A DNA stretch of 64,000 nucleotides from Lachnospiraceae bacterium (lineage in GTDB: Bacteria; Bacillota; Clostridia; Lachnospirales; Lachnospiraceae), in NCBI GenBank assembly GCA_014804755.1, contig JAAUZE010000015.1:55197-119196 (forward strand), read 5' to 3'. Below, piece by piece: positions 17,655-25,239 of this stretch; the stretch's first letter is position 1, and each line of letters begins with the position of its first letter. Position numbers and translations under genes: made by a program. The notes under the pieces are model-generated. The model saw nothing but the letters and a program-made list of their open reading frames with translations, had not been told where the DNA came from and ran no database searches.

Positions 17655-17993
17655 CTACCGATAAAGCTTCCCACGGAAAAACTGCTCTTGAAAAGTAATA
17701 TCCCTTAAGATCGTCTCGTCCGCAATGTCCTCACCGGTCAAAGACACGATCCACTTGTCCTCCACATCATCAAAGCGGTGATATACCGCGATCACCTTTC
17801 CCTCAAAATGCACTAACGGTTTATCCGTTCCGAATATATACACATCCTGCTCCGCTCCGTCACCGGCAAACACGCCGTCCACATAACCGTAATTGATCGG
17901 ATAGCGCATATCCGGATGCTGAGGGTGCGTTGTTCCCAATGGTCTGTCCACGGTTCCCCTCACTGTTTTTCCGATGATACCGCTGTAATCCAT
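17655..17993 (-). CDS. Short inorganic-pyrophosphatase-like protein
   Basis: 112 residues. The N-terminal half has the soluble family I PPase pattern VRGTVDRPLG...YPINYGYVDG (residues ~8-40), but the protein is far shorter than the usual ~170 residues and lacks the classic metal-binding GDPLDVLV-type motif, showing EQDVYIFG instead. Whether it hydrolyses pyrophosphate is uncertain; a non-enzymatic or altered-substrate role is possible. Start MDYSGIIG follows GGGAGGAG. Transcribed toward tRNA-Pro. Confidence 0.75.
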   Translation of the reverse strand: MDYSGIIGKTVRGTVDRPLGTTHPQHPDMRYPINYGYVDGVFAGDGAEQDVYIFGTDKPLVHFEGKVIAVYHRFDDVEDKWIVSLTGEDIADETILRDITFQEQFFRGKLYR

Positions 17994-18049
17994 CCGGCTC
18001 CTCCCGCAAAACTTATAATGACTTAGCAGTTCCATAAACCGAAGACTGC

Positions 18050-18580
18050 TTATAACTCGTATTCCTCTAATCTGCCATTTTCTAACGTATAATTAAAAAA
18101 TTCTTCATTTGTCATATCCTGAAAATAAGTTCTGATGATACGACATACCCCTCCATGGCTGATTATTAAAATATTCTTGCCTTGATATTGCTCTTTTATT
18201 TTATCAATTAGTCCATATATCCTGTATGCTACCTGTAACATGGATTCTCCTTCAGGATATTTATAAGCAAAATTTCTTTTGTTGACTAAAAAGCTATCCG
18301 TTTTCCTATCTACTCCTTCATATATTCCATAATTCTGTTCAATAAGGAGTTCCTCTATTTGCAAAGGAATACTATTTTTATCTGCAACAATTTTGCCTGT
18401 TTCCATAGCTCTTTCTAACGGAGAAACCATGACCATATCAATATTATAGTTTTTTACCGTATCTGCCAATTCCCTTGCCTGATTTATTCCTTTTTCTGTT
18501 AATTTTACATCGGTAACACCACATACCCTGTTTTGAGCATTCCAAACCGTTTGCCCATGGCGGGCAACAAATAATTTCAT
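18050..18580 (-). CDS. Histidine phosphatase (phosphoglycerate-mutase-like)
   Basis: 176 residues. The RHG motif ARHGQTVWN near the N-terminus carries the phospho-accepting His, with SPLERAMETG (the second Arg) and ISHGGVCR (the C-terminal His) further on. It belongs to the CobC/GpmB branch of small histidine phosphatases; the substrate is unknown. The coding sequence is visibly more AT-rich than neighbours, with many TTT/ATA/AAA codons, suggesting later acquisition. Start codon is ATG with weak Shine-Dalgarno. Confidence 0.88.
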   Translation of the reverse strand: MKLFVARHGQTVWNAQNRVCGVTDVKLTEKGINQARELADTVKNYNIDMVMVSPLERAMETGKIVADKNSIPLQIEELLIEQNYGIYEGVDRKTDSFLVNKRNFAYKYPEGESMLQVAYRIYGLIDKIKEQYQGKNILIISHGGVCRIIRTYFQDMTNEEFFNYTLENGRLEEYEL

Positions 18581-18641
18581 AACTACCTCTTTCTAAGATC
18601 ACGTATCTCATCGAACCCATTTTGCATGGTCAAACGGCTGC

Positions 18642-19121
18642 TCACACATACCGAATCTCAAAATGTGCCTTCCCGTTCTCATCTAACTCCATCAAAATAT
18701 AAGAAGGTTTGCGGTCATACTGGCGCGGATAGGATAAGCTTCCCGGATTGAGCGCGATCACACCGTCATCCATATCCACGACCGGCTTATGCGAATGCCC
18801 GTACATCACAATGTCCATCCCGCGCTGCTTCGCAACCTTTTTGATCGTCTCATTTCCCATGGACACATAATAATTATGCCCGTGCGTGATCCATACATGA
18901 TAGGAGCCGATGTCGCATACGACTTCCCGCGGCAAATCGGAGAAAAAGTCATTGTTCCCCATGACGATATACGCAGGGCAGTCCGCCGCCTCGCTGACGA
19001 CATATTCACTCCCTTCCACGTCCCCACAGTGAATGAGCAGATCAAGCGGCTTCTCCCTGCGGACAACCTCCAAAAAGTTTTCATTTTTCCTATGCGTATC
19101 GCTCACAATCAGTATTCGCAT
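18642..19121 (-). CDS. YfcE/MJ0936-family metallophosphoesterase
   Basis: 159-residue calcineurin-like phosphoesterase. Motifs in order: SDTHRKNENF, IHCGDVEG, GNNDFF, THGHNY and GHSHKP, which provide two metal sites. The family is often a Mn2+-dependent phosphodiesterase with unknown natural substrate. ATG MRILIVSDTH is chosen, preceded by GGGGGAGAAT; a longer reading would add 37 residues and overlap rdgB. It follows rdgB by 31 bp, a conserved pairing in Firmicutes, so probably one operon. Confidence 0.9.
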   Translation of the reverse strand: MRILIVSDTHRKNENFLEVVRREKPLDLLIHCGDVEGSEYVVSEAADCPAYIVMGNNDFFSDLPREVVCDIGSYHVWITHGHNYYVSMGNETIKKVAKQRGMDIVMYGHSHKPVVDMDDGVIALNPGSLSYPRQYDRKPSYILMELDENGKAHFEIRYV

Positions 19122-19152
19122 ATTCTCCCCCATTGTATTTCTATCATAGCAG

Positions 19153-19776
19153 TCATCCGGCATTTCGAATGCCCATTGGCATAAGCTTCTCCCGCATGGC
19201 GCGCAGCGCTTTTCCCCTGTGGCTTTCCTCATTCTTTACTTCGGGATCAAGATCCGCCGTCGTGCATCCGTATTTGGGCAGGATAAAGATCGGATCATAG
19301 CCGAAGCCGTTTTCCCCGCTCTCGCCGTAACCGATCCTTCCCTCCATGACGCCCCGCGTCTCCAAACATTCCCCGTTTGGCAAAACAGCGGCGATCGCGC
19401 ACACAAAACGCGCCGTCCGCTGTTCATCGGGCACACCCGAAAGACGGTCGATCAAATTTTGATTTTTTACGGCGTATGACGTTGTCTCTCCCATATACCG
19501 CGCGGAATAAATCCCCGGTTCACCGCCTAAATAATCAATTTCCAGCCCTGAATCATCCGCCATCACAATAGCATCCATGGAAAGGGCTTTCGCACGTTCG
19601 GCCACTGCGGCCGCCTTAATGCGCGCATTTTCCTCAAAGCTTGTCCCGTTCTCCTCCACGTCAAGTACGATTCCCGCCTCTTTCATGGACAGGATCTCCG
19701 CTCCCATGCCGCCTAAGATCATGCGGATTTCCTTCATCTTATCCTGATTTCCTGTCGCAAAAATAATGGTCTGCAT
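19153..19776 (-). CDS. rdgB: XTP/dITP pyrophosphohydrolase
   Basis: House-cleaning NTP pyrophosphatase (RdgB/HAM1) that removes non-canonical ITP, dITP and XTP. The N-terminal IIFATGNQDKMKEI binds substrate phosphates. A SFEENARIKA motif follows, then MADDSGLEID, PGIYSARY, GYGYDP-like GFGYDPIF, and a C-terminal SHRGKALR. At 207 residues it is typical. The start MQTIIFATGN follows ATGGAGG at a long spacing. It is upstream of the YfcE gene. Confidence 0.93.
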   Translation of the reverse strand: MQTIIFATGNQDKMKEIRMILGGMGAEILSMKEAGIVLDVEENGTSFEENARIKAAAVAERAKALSMDAIVMADDSGLEIDYLGGEPGIYSARYMGETTSYAVKNQNLIDRLSGVPDEQRTARFVCAIAAVLPNGECLETRGVMEGRIGYGESGENGFGYDPIFILPKYGCTTADLDPEVKNEESHRGKALRAMREKLMPMGIRNAG

Positions 19777-19788
19777 CACATTAATCCT

Positions 19789-19886
19789 CCATGCTGTCAA
19801 CACCAAAGCGAACAAGTTCGCTTTGCGAGTTTGGGCGCCAGCACAAACCTCGCCGATTGAAAAATCTTTGATTTTTCAATCTAGCG
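19789..19886. repeat. Dispersed intergenic repeat, copy B
   Basis: Related to 31-109. It starts with CCATGCTG, carries an inserted hairpin (AAGCGAAC AA GTTCGCTT), the GAGTTTGGGCG core and the end hairpin with arms GATTGAAAAATC and GATTTTTCAATC. It covers the stop codon of the amidase gene, so on the minus strand its hairpins follow the amidase message. A sister of the small hairpin also occurs at 46402-46424. Confidence 0.7.
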
Positions 19887-20942
19887 CTCCCTTTTCTGCT
19901 CATAAGCCTCCAGAATGGCGCGGGCAATGCCCTCCGCCAGATCCTGTCTGTAATCATCCCTGCTAAGAAGCGCTGCCTCGGCATCGCTGCCCGGTGCGCC
20001 GAGCGCCAGATAGACAGCAGGCACCTGTGCATAATAGAGCGCTTCCTCCGGCCGCACATCCTGCTCATCTTCCACCTGCTCCGCAAGCGCAAACACGCCG
20101 ACGCCGCGATTATTCACAGCCTGAGCCGTATAGCGCACAAGCAGATCGGCAAGCTCGGCATTCGTCAGCAGAGGTGTAAAGTATGTCCCGTTGTATCGCG
20201 CAGAGATACCGTAGTCCTCCCCCTGTGCAAGATGAAGAGAAATATACATGTCCGCTCGTATCCCGTTCGCCAGCGCAACCCGCTCCGTGCCGCCCGGATT
20301 CTCCCTGTCCGTTCTCGTCATATACACCCGGACTCCCTCATCCGAGAGTAGCTCCCGGACGCGCCCCGCAATGTCAAGAACTAGTTCGCTCTCCGTAACG
20401 CCGTTTTCCACAATCCCCGTATCCGTGCCGCCATGTCCCGCGTCAAGCACTACAATGCGGTCATAAAGCTCCCTCGGCATTTTCAGCGTGAGCATAAGTC
20501 TCTGATTTTCCAAGATTGCCCCATATTCGTAGCTGTCTTCCATCAGCGCCATCAGAATCAGTTGTCCGTCCCACTCGGCTGTCTGTATCCGATTGATACC
20601 GTCAAGACTGCCGTACACGCCGTCCGATAAATCTGACATTCCCATGCCTTCAATCGTGATCGTCAAAATATGATTCATATAGTCGCAGTCGATGTGAATG
20701 GCTTCCTGTGTCACTCCCGCCGCAACCGGAATACAAAGATTATCGGCATCTTCCCTGACCGTCGGCGTCAGTTCTTCAAAATCAACCTGTGCCGTCTGCG
20801 TCTTATGGCTCTGCGCCTCATTTTCTTCCGCCCGCACATAAATCAATGGCTTTTTCCAGGAATAAACAAGCATGCCGGCGATCGCAAATATCATCACCGT
20901 GATCCCGATGATTCCCGACCATTTCACAAGCTTATGATACAT
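19881..20942 (-). CDS. N-acetylmuramoyl-L-alanine amidase (Amidase_3)
   Basis: 353 residues, exported and membrane-anchored. An uncleaved signal anchor spans ~10-30 (IIGITVMIFAIAGMLVY). An N-terminal domain of ~120 residues follows, then a zinc amidase domain from ~167 with VVLDAGHGG (first His), a catalytic Glu in ENGVTESEL and SLHLAQ (second His). It cleaves the bond between muramic acid and the stem peptide. Its start overlaps the end of the RNA methylase by 11 bp, so translation is probably coupled. Confidence 0.9.
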   Translation of the reverse strand: MYHKLVKWSGIIGITVMIFAIAGMLVYSWKKPLIYVRAEENEAQSHKTQTAQVDFEELTPTVREDADNLCIPVAAGVTQEAIHIDCDYMNHILTITIEGMGMSDLSDGVYGSLDGINRIQTAEWDGQLILMALMEDSYEYGAILENQRLMLTLKMPRELYDRIVVLDAGHGGTDTGIVENGVTESELVLDIAGRVRELLSDEGVRVYMTRTDRENPGGTERVALANGIRADMYISLHLAQGEDYGISARYNGTYFTPLLTNAELADLLVRYTAQAVNNRGVGVFALAEQVEDEQDVRPEEALYYAQVPAVYLALGAPGSDAEAALLSRDDYRQDLAEGIARAILEAYEQKRER

Positions 20943-22101
20943 CCGTCATCCGCTCCCTCGGTCTTTTCGGCGGCTTTGCCCCCATAAACTGATAATAGTA
21001 AGTCTGCAGCATCCCATTATAAATCTTGCGGTTTTTATCTGCTTTACGCCCGATGGCCTTTTCCACCTGTTCATAAGATGTGATCATACAGAGTGACCAT
21101 TCATCCAAATTCCGGTAACGCTCCCCGAGCGTCCGATACAGATCAAAAAGCTCATCCTTTGCAGAAAGCCGCTCTCCGTAAGGCGGGTTCGTAATGAGAA
21201 AACCGTATTTTTTAGCATGACTGAGGTTGGCTACATCCCTTTTCTGAAAATGAATCAGGGAATCCACTCCCGCCAGCTTTGCATTCTCCCTCGATATACG
21301 AATCATCTCATCATCCGCGTCATAACCCTGAATATCCGTCTCAATCTGCAAATTAACGCCCTCGCGCGCCTCGTCCACCGCGTCATACCACTGTCTGCGC
21401 GTGACCAGATGCTCCCAGGCCTGCGCCGTAAAGCTTCTGTTCTCTCCCGGCGCGATGTTCGCCGCCATCATTGCCGCCTCGATCGGGAACGTACCGCTGC
21501 CGCAGAACGGATCGACCAGAATCCGGTCCTTATTCCAAGGAGTGAGCATGATGAGCGCCGCGGCCAGATTTTCCGCGATCGGCGCTTTTGCCACAAGCCT
21601 GCGGTAGCCGCGCTTATGCAGGGAATCCCCCGTCGTGTCAAGCCCGATCGTTACCTCATCCTTCATCAAAAAAACACGCAAAGGAAAGCGCTCTCCGTCC
21701 TCCGGAAACCACTCTCTGTGATAACTTAGCTTCATCCGCTCCACCATTGCTTTTTTCATGATGGACTGAATATCAGAGGGACTGAAAAGCTTACTTTTTA
21801 CACTTGCCGCCTTAGCCACCCAGAATTTGCCGTTTTCGGGTATCCATTCTTCCCACGGCAGCTTCTTCGTCTCCTCAAACAGCTCGTCGTAGGTCGTCGC
21901 CCGAAAACGACCGATCTGAATCAAAACACGTTCCGCAGTCCGCAAAAAAATGTTTGCCCGACAGACCGCCTCCGCATCGCCGTAAAACGAGACTTTTCCG
22001 TCCGTCACGGCGGAAATATCATATCCAAGATCAATGATTTCTTTCTTCAATACCGATTCCAAGCCAAAATGGCAGGGAACGATCAACTCAAATTTTCTCA
22101 T
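20932..22101 (-). CDS. RlmL/YpsC-type THUMP-domain RNA guanine methyltransferase
   Basis: 389 residues. The N-terminal ferredoxin-like and THUMP domain (~1-165) is followed by a UPF0020 methyltransferase domain with VDPFCGSGTFPIEAA as SAM motif I and catalytic ITNPPYGERL, the N-(D/P)-P-Y motif for N2-guanine methylation. By homology to the N-terminal half of RlmL (YcbY) it is expected to modify 23S rRNA, most likely G2445. It overlaps the downstream amidase gene. Confidence 0.92.
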   Translation of the reverse strand: MRKFELIVPCHFGLESVLKKEIIDLGYDISAVTDGKVSFYGDAEAVCRANIFLRTAERVLIQIGRFRATTYDELFEETKKLPWEEWIPENGKFWVAKAASVKSKLFSPSDIQSIMKKAMVERMKLSYHREWFPEDGERFPLRVFLMKDEVTIGLDTTGDSLHKRGYRRLVAKAPIAENLAAALIMLTPWNKDRILVDPFCGSGTFPIEAAMMAANIAPGENRSFTAQAWEHLVTRRQWYDAVDEAREGVNLQIETDIQGYDADDEMIRISRENAKLAGVDSLIHFQKRDVANLSHAKKYGFLITNPPYGERLSAKDELFDLYRTLGERYRNLDEWSLCMITSYEQVEKAIGRKADKNRKIYNGMLQTYYYQFMGAKPPKRPRERMTDVS

Positions 22102-22204
22102 AGATTTATCATATAGCCCGCTTTGTCATCTGTCAACAAAAGAGTGACATCTGCCGCACAGAAGCCACTCTTTCAAAGCATTCGACAAAGGTGATTATGT
22201 ACCA

Positions 22205-22231
22205 AAAGCGGCGGCTTCTGCCGCCGCTTTG
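22205..22231 (-). terminator. Terminator of the Asn/Ser-repeat gene
   Basis: An 11-bp GC-rich stem, AAAGCGGCGGC/GCCGCCGCTTT, with a 4-nt loop, just past the stop at 22237. Confidence 0.75.
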
Positions 22232-22236
22232 CGCTC

Positions 22237-22425
22237 TTATTTGCAGTTGGAGCTATTGGAGCTGTTGCTGCTGTTTGAGCTATTGGAGCTGTTGCTGCTG
22301 TTGGAACTGTTAGAGCTGTTGCTGCTGTTCGAGCTGTTCTTTGCGTTCTTGCTCTTTGCATCCTGTGCGTTCGTGCTGTTATACTCGTTGCCTGCCTGAT
22401 TACTGCTATACTCGTTCTTTGCCAT
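22237..22425 (-). CDS. Asn/Ser-repeat miniprotein
   Basis: 62 residues. A charged N-terminal start (MAKNEYSSNQAGNEYNS) is followed by about nine to ten NSS triplets and ends with NCK, a single Cys next to the C-terminus. It follows a very strong ribosome site (AAAGGAGGTG) and precedes a strong terminator, so it is probably expressed. The repeat is coded by 27-bp units at 22250-22339. No signal peptide, no known family. A small structural or spore-related protein is possible, but that is speculation. Confidence 0.7.
   Translation of the reverse strand: MAKNEYSSNQAGNEYNSTNAQDAKSKNAKNSSNSSNSSNSSNSSNSSNSSNSSNSSNSSNCK
22250..22339 (-). repeat. 27-bp tandem repeat inside the miniprotein gene
   Basis: Units at 22250-22276, 22277-22303 and 22304-22330, plus a 9-bp remnant, each encoding nine residues of (NSS)3. 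The first two units are identical except for the last base; the third differs by a few bases. Confidence 0.85.
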
Positions 22426-22495
22426 GATAGGGCACCTCCTTTTTTTCTTACAAAAAGTAGTATCCCTGCAAAAAAATAAATTATTCAGGTATCCG

Positions 22496-22960
22496 TTATT
22501 TTTTTGAAAAATAACGGTAAAGCGTGATAATGCCTACGGTCACAAGGATGATCGGCAGCAGCGCAATCAGCAGGTGAAACAGGATCGTAAGTACGGCAAG
22601 CAAAAGCAGCAGCACAACAAGCAGGACCAGCCACATCGGCAGACGGAACATATGCATTCCGCCATTGAACGAGACATCCTCCTCGTATGGAGCGTCGCTG
22701 CCCGCCGTGCGTCCCGCGCCTCCGACAGTGCCTCTCCGCGCGCCTACATTCCCGCCCGCGTTTCCTCCTGCCGCCTTCATGCTTTTTGCGATCAGCCGCG
22801 GAGAACCAAGTTCACGAAGAACCTCTTCCTCGCTTTTTCCTTTTTTGATCTGCATCGTAATATAATCTTCATAATAGGCTGCCGTATCCTCAATCTCTGC
22901 CACAGAAAAGTTGCCTGACATCGCCCGCCGCAGCTCTGCAACAAACTCCTGTCTGTTCAT
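22496..22960 (-). CDS. DUF1700-like membrane protein
   Basis: 154 residues. The N-terminal ~60 residues match the DUF1700/HAAS pattern (FVAELRRAMS, then AYYEDYI and EEEVLRELGSP). A Gly-rich linker follows, then a strongly hydrophobic C-terminal stretch (~105-148) with one or two membrane helices. HAAS/DUF1700 proteins often work with PadR regulators or antisigma-like partners, but none is adjacent. The role is unknown. It is transcribed alone, between the ABC permease terminator and the miniprotein gene. Confidence 0.8.
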   Translation of the reverse strand: MNRQEFVAELRRAMSGNFSVAEIEDTAAYYEDYITMQIKKGKSEEEVLRELGSPRLIAKSMKAAGGNAGGNVGARRGTVGGAGRTAGSDAPYEEDVSFNGGMHMFRLPMWLVLLVVLLLLLAVLTILFHLLIALLPIILVTVGIITLYRYFSKK

Positions 22961-22978
22961 CGTATGTCCTTCCTGATA

Positions 22979-23014
22979 AGAATCCCCTTCCGGCTTTCGT
23001 CAGAAGGGGATTTT
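22979..23014 (-). promoter_or_regulatory. Leader hairpin before the DUF1700 gene
   Basis: Stem AATCCCCTTC/GAAGGGGATT with a ~14-nt loop, 20 bp before the start codon. It could be the permease-operon terminator or a leader attenuator; sequence alone does not decide. Confidence 0.45.
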
Positions 23015-23104
23015 CCTACGCCACACTTAATTCTCTCAGTTTCAAAAGAATTTTTCAAGATAAAATTCTCAATCTTGGAAGAATTGCGCCAAAAGCGAAT
23101 TCTT

Positions 23105-23134
23105 TGAAAGAACAGCGCGACTGCGCCGTTCTTT
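23105..23134 (-). terminator. Terminator after the sugar permease operon
   Basis: The hairpin GAACaGCGC/GCGCcGTTC, flanked by runs of A and T on both sides, directly follows the stop at 23136. A second hairpin (AGAATTGCGC..GCGAATTCT) lies just beyond. Confidence 0.7.
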
Positions 23135-23135
23135 T

Positions 23136-24023
23136 TTATCCCTTAACGGCTCCGGCTACCATGCCCTTGATGATCTGCTTGCTGAATACGAAGTAGAAGA
23201 TCACGACAGGCGCCATTGTGATGAGCATCGCCGCCATCAACTGCGGATAGTTCGTGCTGAACTGACCCGAGAACTGCCTCATGGCAAGCGGAAGCGTTGC
23301 CCAGCCGCCGTTACTCTTTAACAATACGAGTGCAAATGTGAACTCATTCCAGTTTCCGAATACCTGAATGATGGCAACCGTAACCAAAATCGGTCTACAG
23401 ATCGGCAGAATGATGGAAAACAGCGTTCTCGTGAAGCTCGATCCGTCGATCGCCGCTGCCTCCTCCAATGCCGACGGAATCCCTTTGATATAGCCCTGCA
23501 CCAGAAACAGCGAAACCGGAAGACCGAACGTGACATACGGGAACAGCAGCGTAAACCACTTGTTATCCATGTTCAGCTGTGAAAAAATAATAAAGGTCGG
23601 TACGAGCAGGGAGTGCGTCGGAATCAGCATTCCCATCAGGAATACCACATAGAGCGGTTTATTGAGCTTGAAGTTGATCCTCGCCAGAATGTAACCGCAG
23701 ATAAACGCAAAGATTACAATCAAGCCTACGGCAAGCACCGTTGTACGGACACTGTTGATCATCGCTCTGACCAAATTGGTATCTTCATTCGTCATAACGG
23801 AAATATAGTTATCCCAGCTTGGATTTTTCGGCATTCCGATGATGTCGGCGTTAAACTCCCTCTTTTCCTTTAAGGAAGAATAGAACATCCAGATCAACGG
23901 AAAGATACAGGTCAGTGAAAAAATCCAAAGGATCACGTTGAGTACAACGGAAAGCACGCCGTTCCCGATTTTATGGCTTAAGGACTTGTTCTCAACCTTT
24001 GTCATTTCCATCTTCTTAGCCAT
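23136..24023 (-). CDS. ABC sugar permease, MalG/LacG type
   Basis: 295 residues with six predicted membrane helices and the EAA loop motif (ALEEAAAIDGSSFTRTLFSIILP) in the cytosolic loop where the ATPase docks. It belongs to the carbohydrate-uptake-1 (CUT1) family. It overlaps the upstream permease by 8 bp. The operon has no ATPase gene, so it likely uses a shared MsmK/MsmX-type ATPase coded elsewhere. Confidence 0.92.
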   Translation of the reverse strand: MAKKMEMTKVENKSLSHKIGNGVLSVVLNVILWIFSLTCIFPLIWMFYSSLKEKREFNADIIGMPKNPSWDNYISVMTNEDTNLVRAMINSVRTTVLAVGLIVIFAFICGYILARINFKLNKPLYVVFLMGMLIPTHSLLVPTFIIFSQLNMDNKWFTLLFPYVTFGLPVSLFLVQGYIKGIPSALEEAAAIDGSSFTRTLFSIILPICRPILVTVAIIQVFGNWNEFTFALVLLKSNGGWATLPLAMRQFSGQFSTNYPQLMAAMLITMAPVVIFYFVFSKQIIKGMVAGAVKG

Positions 24024-25011
24024 TGAGCGCGCCTCCCTTCTGCAGTTCTTTCATTTTCTTTTTCATCTCTTTATCCGTCTTTTTCTGAAGCTTCTTCTCA
24101 ATGCGGTCATACTTATCCGTCATGAGCCAGTTCATTAAAAGCTGGGAGCCGCCGATCACGGCAAGCGAGCATACAAAGATTCCTACGGAAATACAGCTTC
24201 CATAGCCAAGTCTGTTATACTGGAACGATGTGGTATAGCCATAGAGCGCCATAACCATTGACGCGTTTCCGGGTCCACCCTTCGTCATGATCATAATATT
24301 ATCAAAAGCTTTCATATTACCCGCAACACAGAGGGTAACGCAGACAAGCAACGTACTCTTTACTAAAGGTAATACAATATAACGCGCACGCTGGATCGCC
24401 GTTGCGCCGTCAATCTCGGCAGACTCCAAAATTTCCGTATCGATCGCGGACACTGCCGACAAAATAATTACCATATAATATCCAATGTACTGCCATATCA
24501 AAGGAATCGATACGATCAACATGATATGAGCCGTATCATTCAGCCATACCTTTCCGTTTCTCGTGCCGTCTATTACGCCGATCTTATCCAAAAACCAGTT
24601 GATCAAACCATATTTCTGATGATAAATGATGGTCCAGATAAAACCGAGCGCAACCGCAGAAATGGTACTCGGAAAGAAGCCGAACGTTCTGTGAACGCCT
24701 TTCAGCTTCACAAGCTTGGAGTTGATCACCATTACCAACACAAAGGCAATACCGATCTGTCCTATAATACAGGCAACAACCAAATACATATTATTGCCGA
24801 ATGCCTTCCAGAATACTTTATCCTGAAGCAATTCCTTATAATTCGCAATTCCGTTCGGTGTCGCATTTCTGAACGGACCGCCCTTCCACTCGAAAAAGCT
24901 GTAAAAAAGCGCCGCCAATAACGGTACAAACACCGTAAATGCAAAGAGTGCAACCGGAATCAGCAAATATGCGAAAATGACCCTGTTTTTCGGTCTGATT
25001 GAATTCAGCAT
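24016..25011 (-). CDS. ABC sugar permease, MalF/LacF type
   Basis: 331 residues, CUT1-family membrane component with about six helices and an EAA-type loop (ILESAEIDGATAIQRARYIVLP). The C-terminus ends in an unusual Lys/Glu-rich tail (KLQKKTDKEMKKKMKELQK). The start MLNSIRPKNR follows GGGAGGCG; a longer frame is not supported. It is the first of the two permeases and lies 228 bp after the binding protein, with a hairpin between them. Confidence 0.92.
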   Translation of the reverse strand: MLNSIRPKNRVIFAYLLIPVALFAFTVFVPLLAALFYSFFEWKGGPFRNATPNGIANYKELLQDKVFWKAFGNNMYLVVACIIGQIGIAFVLVMVINSKLVKLKGVHRTFGFFPSTISAVALGFIWTIIYHQKYGLINWFLDKIGVIDGTRNGKVWLNDTAHIMLIVSIPLIWQYIGYYMVIILSAVSAIDTEILESAEIDGATAIQRARYIVLPLVKSTLLVCVTLCVAGNMKAFDNIMIMTKGGPGNASMVMALYGYTTSFQYNRLGYGSCISVGIFVCSLAVIGGSQLLMNWLMTDKYDRIEKKLQKKTDKEMKKKMKELQKGGALNG

Positions 25012-25178
25012 GTTTTCGCCTCCCACCCTTAAAATCCTTTCATACCCCGGATTCCCTATCGTTAAAAAAAGACGAAGCTGCCTTCGCAAACAACCGTTGG
25101 TCTAAGCTCCGTCATATTATTTCTGTCTATAGGATTTCTTCAATCCTGAAAGAACACTTTCCATTCTTTTTTTGGCCC

Positions 25179-25204
25179 CGCCGGAGAAATCCTCCGGCGG
25201 AGTC
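25179..25204 (-). promoter_or_regulatory. Intra-operon hairpin between binding protein and permease
   Basis: A strong stem CCGCCGGAG/CTCCGGCGG on the minus strand with no T tract at its 3' side. Such hairpins commonly stabilise the binding-protein message so that it exceeds that of the permeases; that reading is inference. Confidence 0.55.
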
Positions 25205-25239
25205 ATATAGAATTCCATTCTCTTTTGTGTCAACAGTGA

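Noticed and set aside
22173..22361. Ala/Thr/Pro-rich minus-strand ORF over the miniprotein repeats
   Set aside because: Another frame of the same 27-bp repeats without a ribosome site; the NSS frame has the strong site and terminator.
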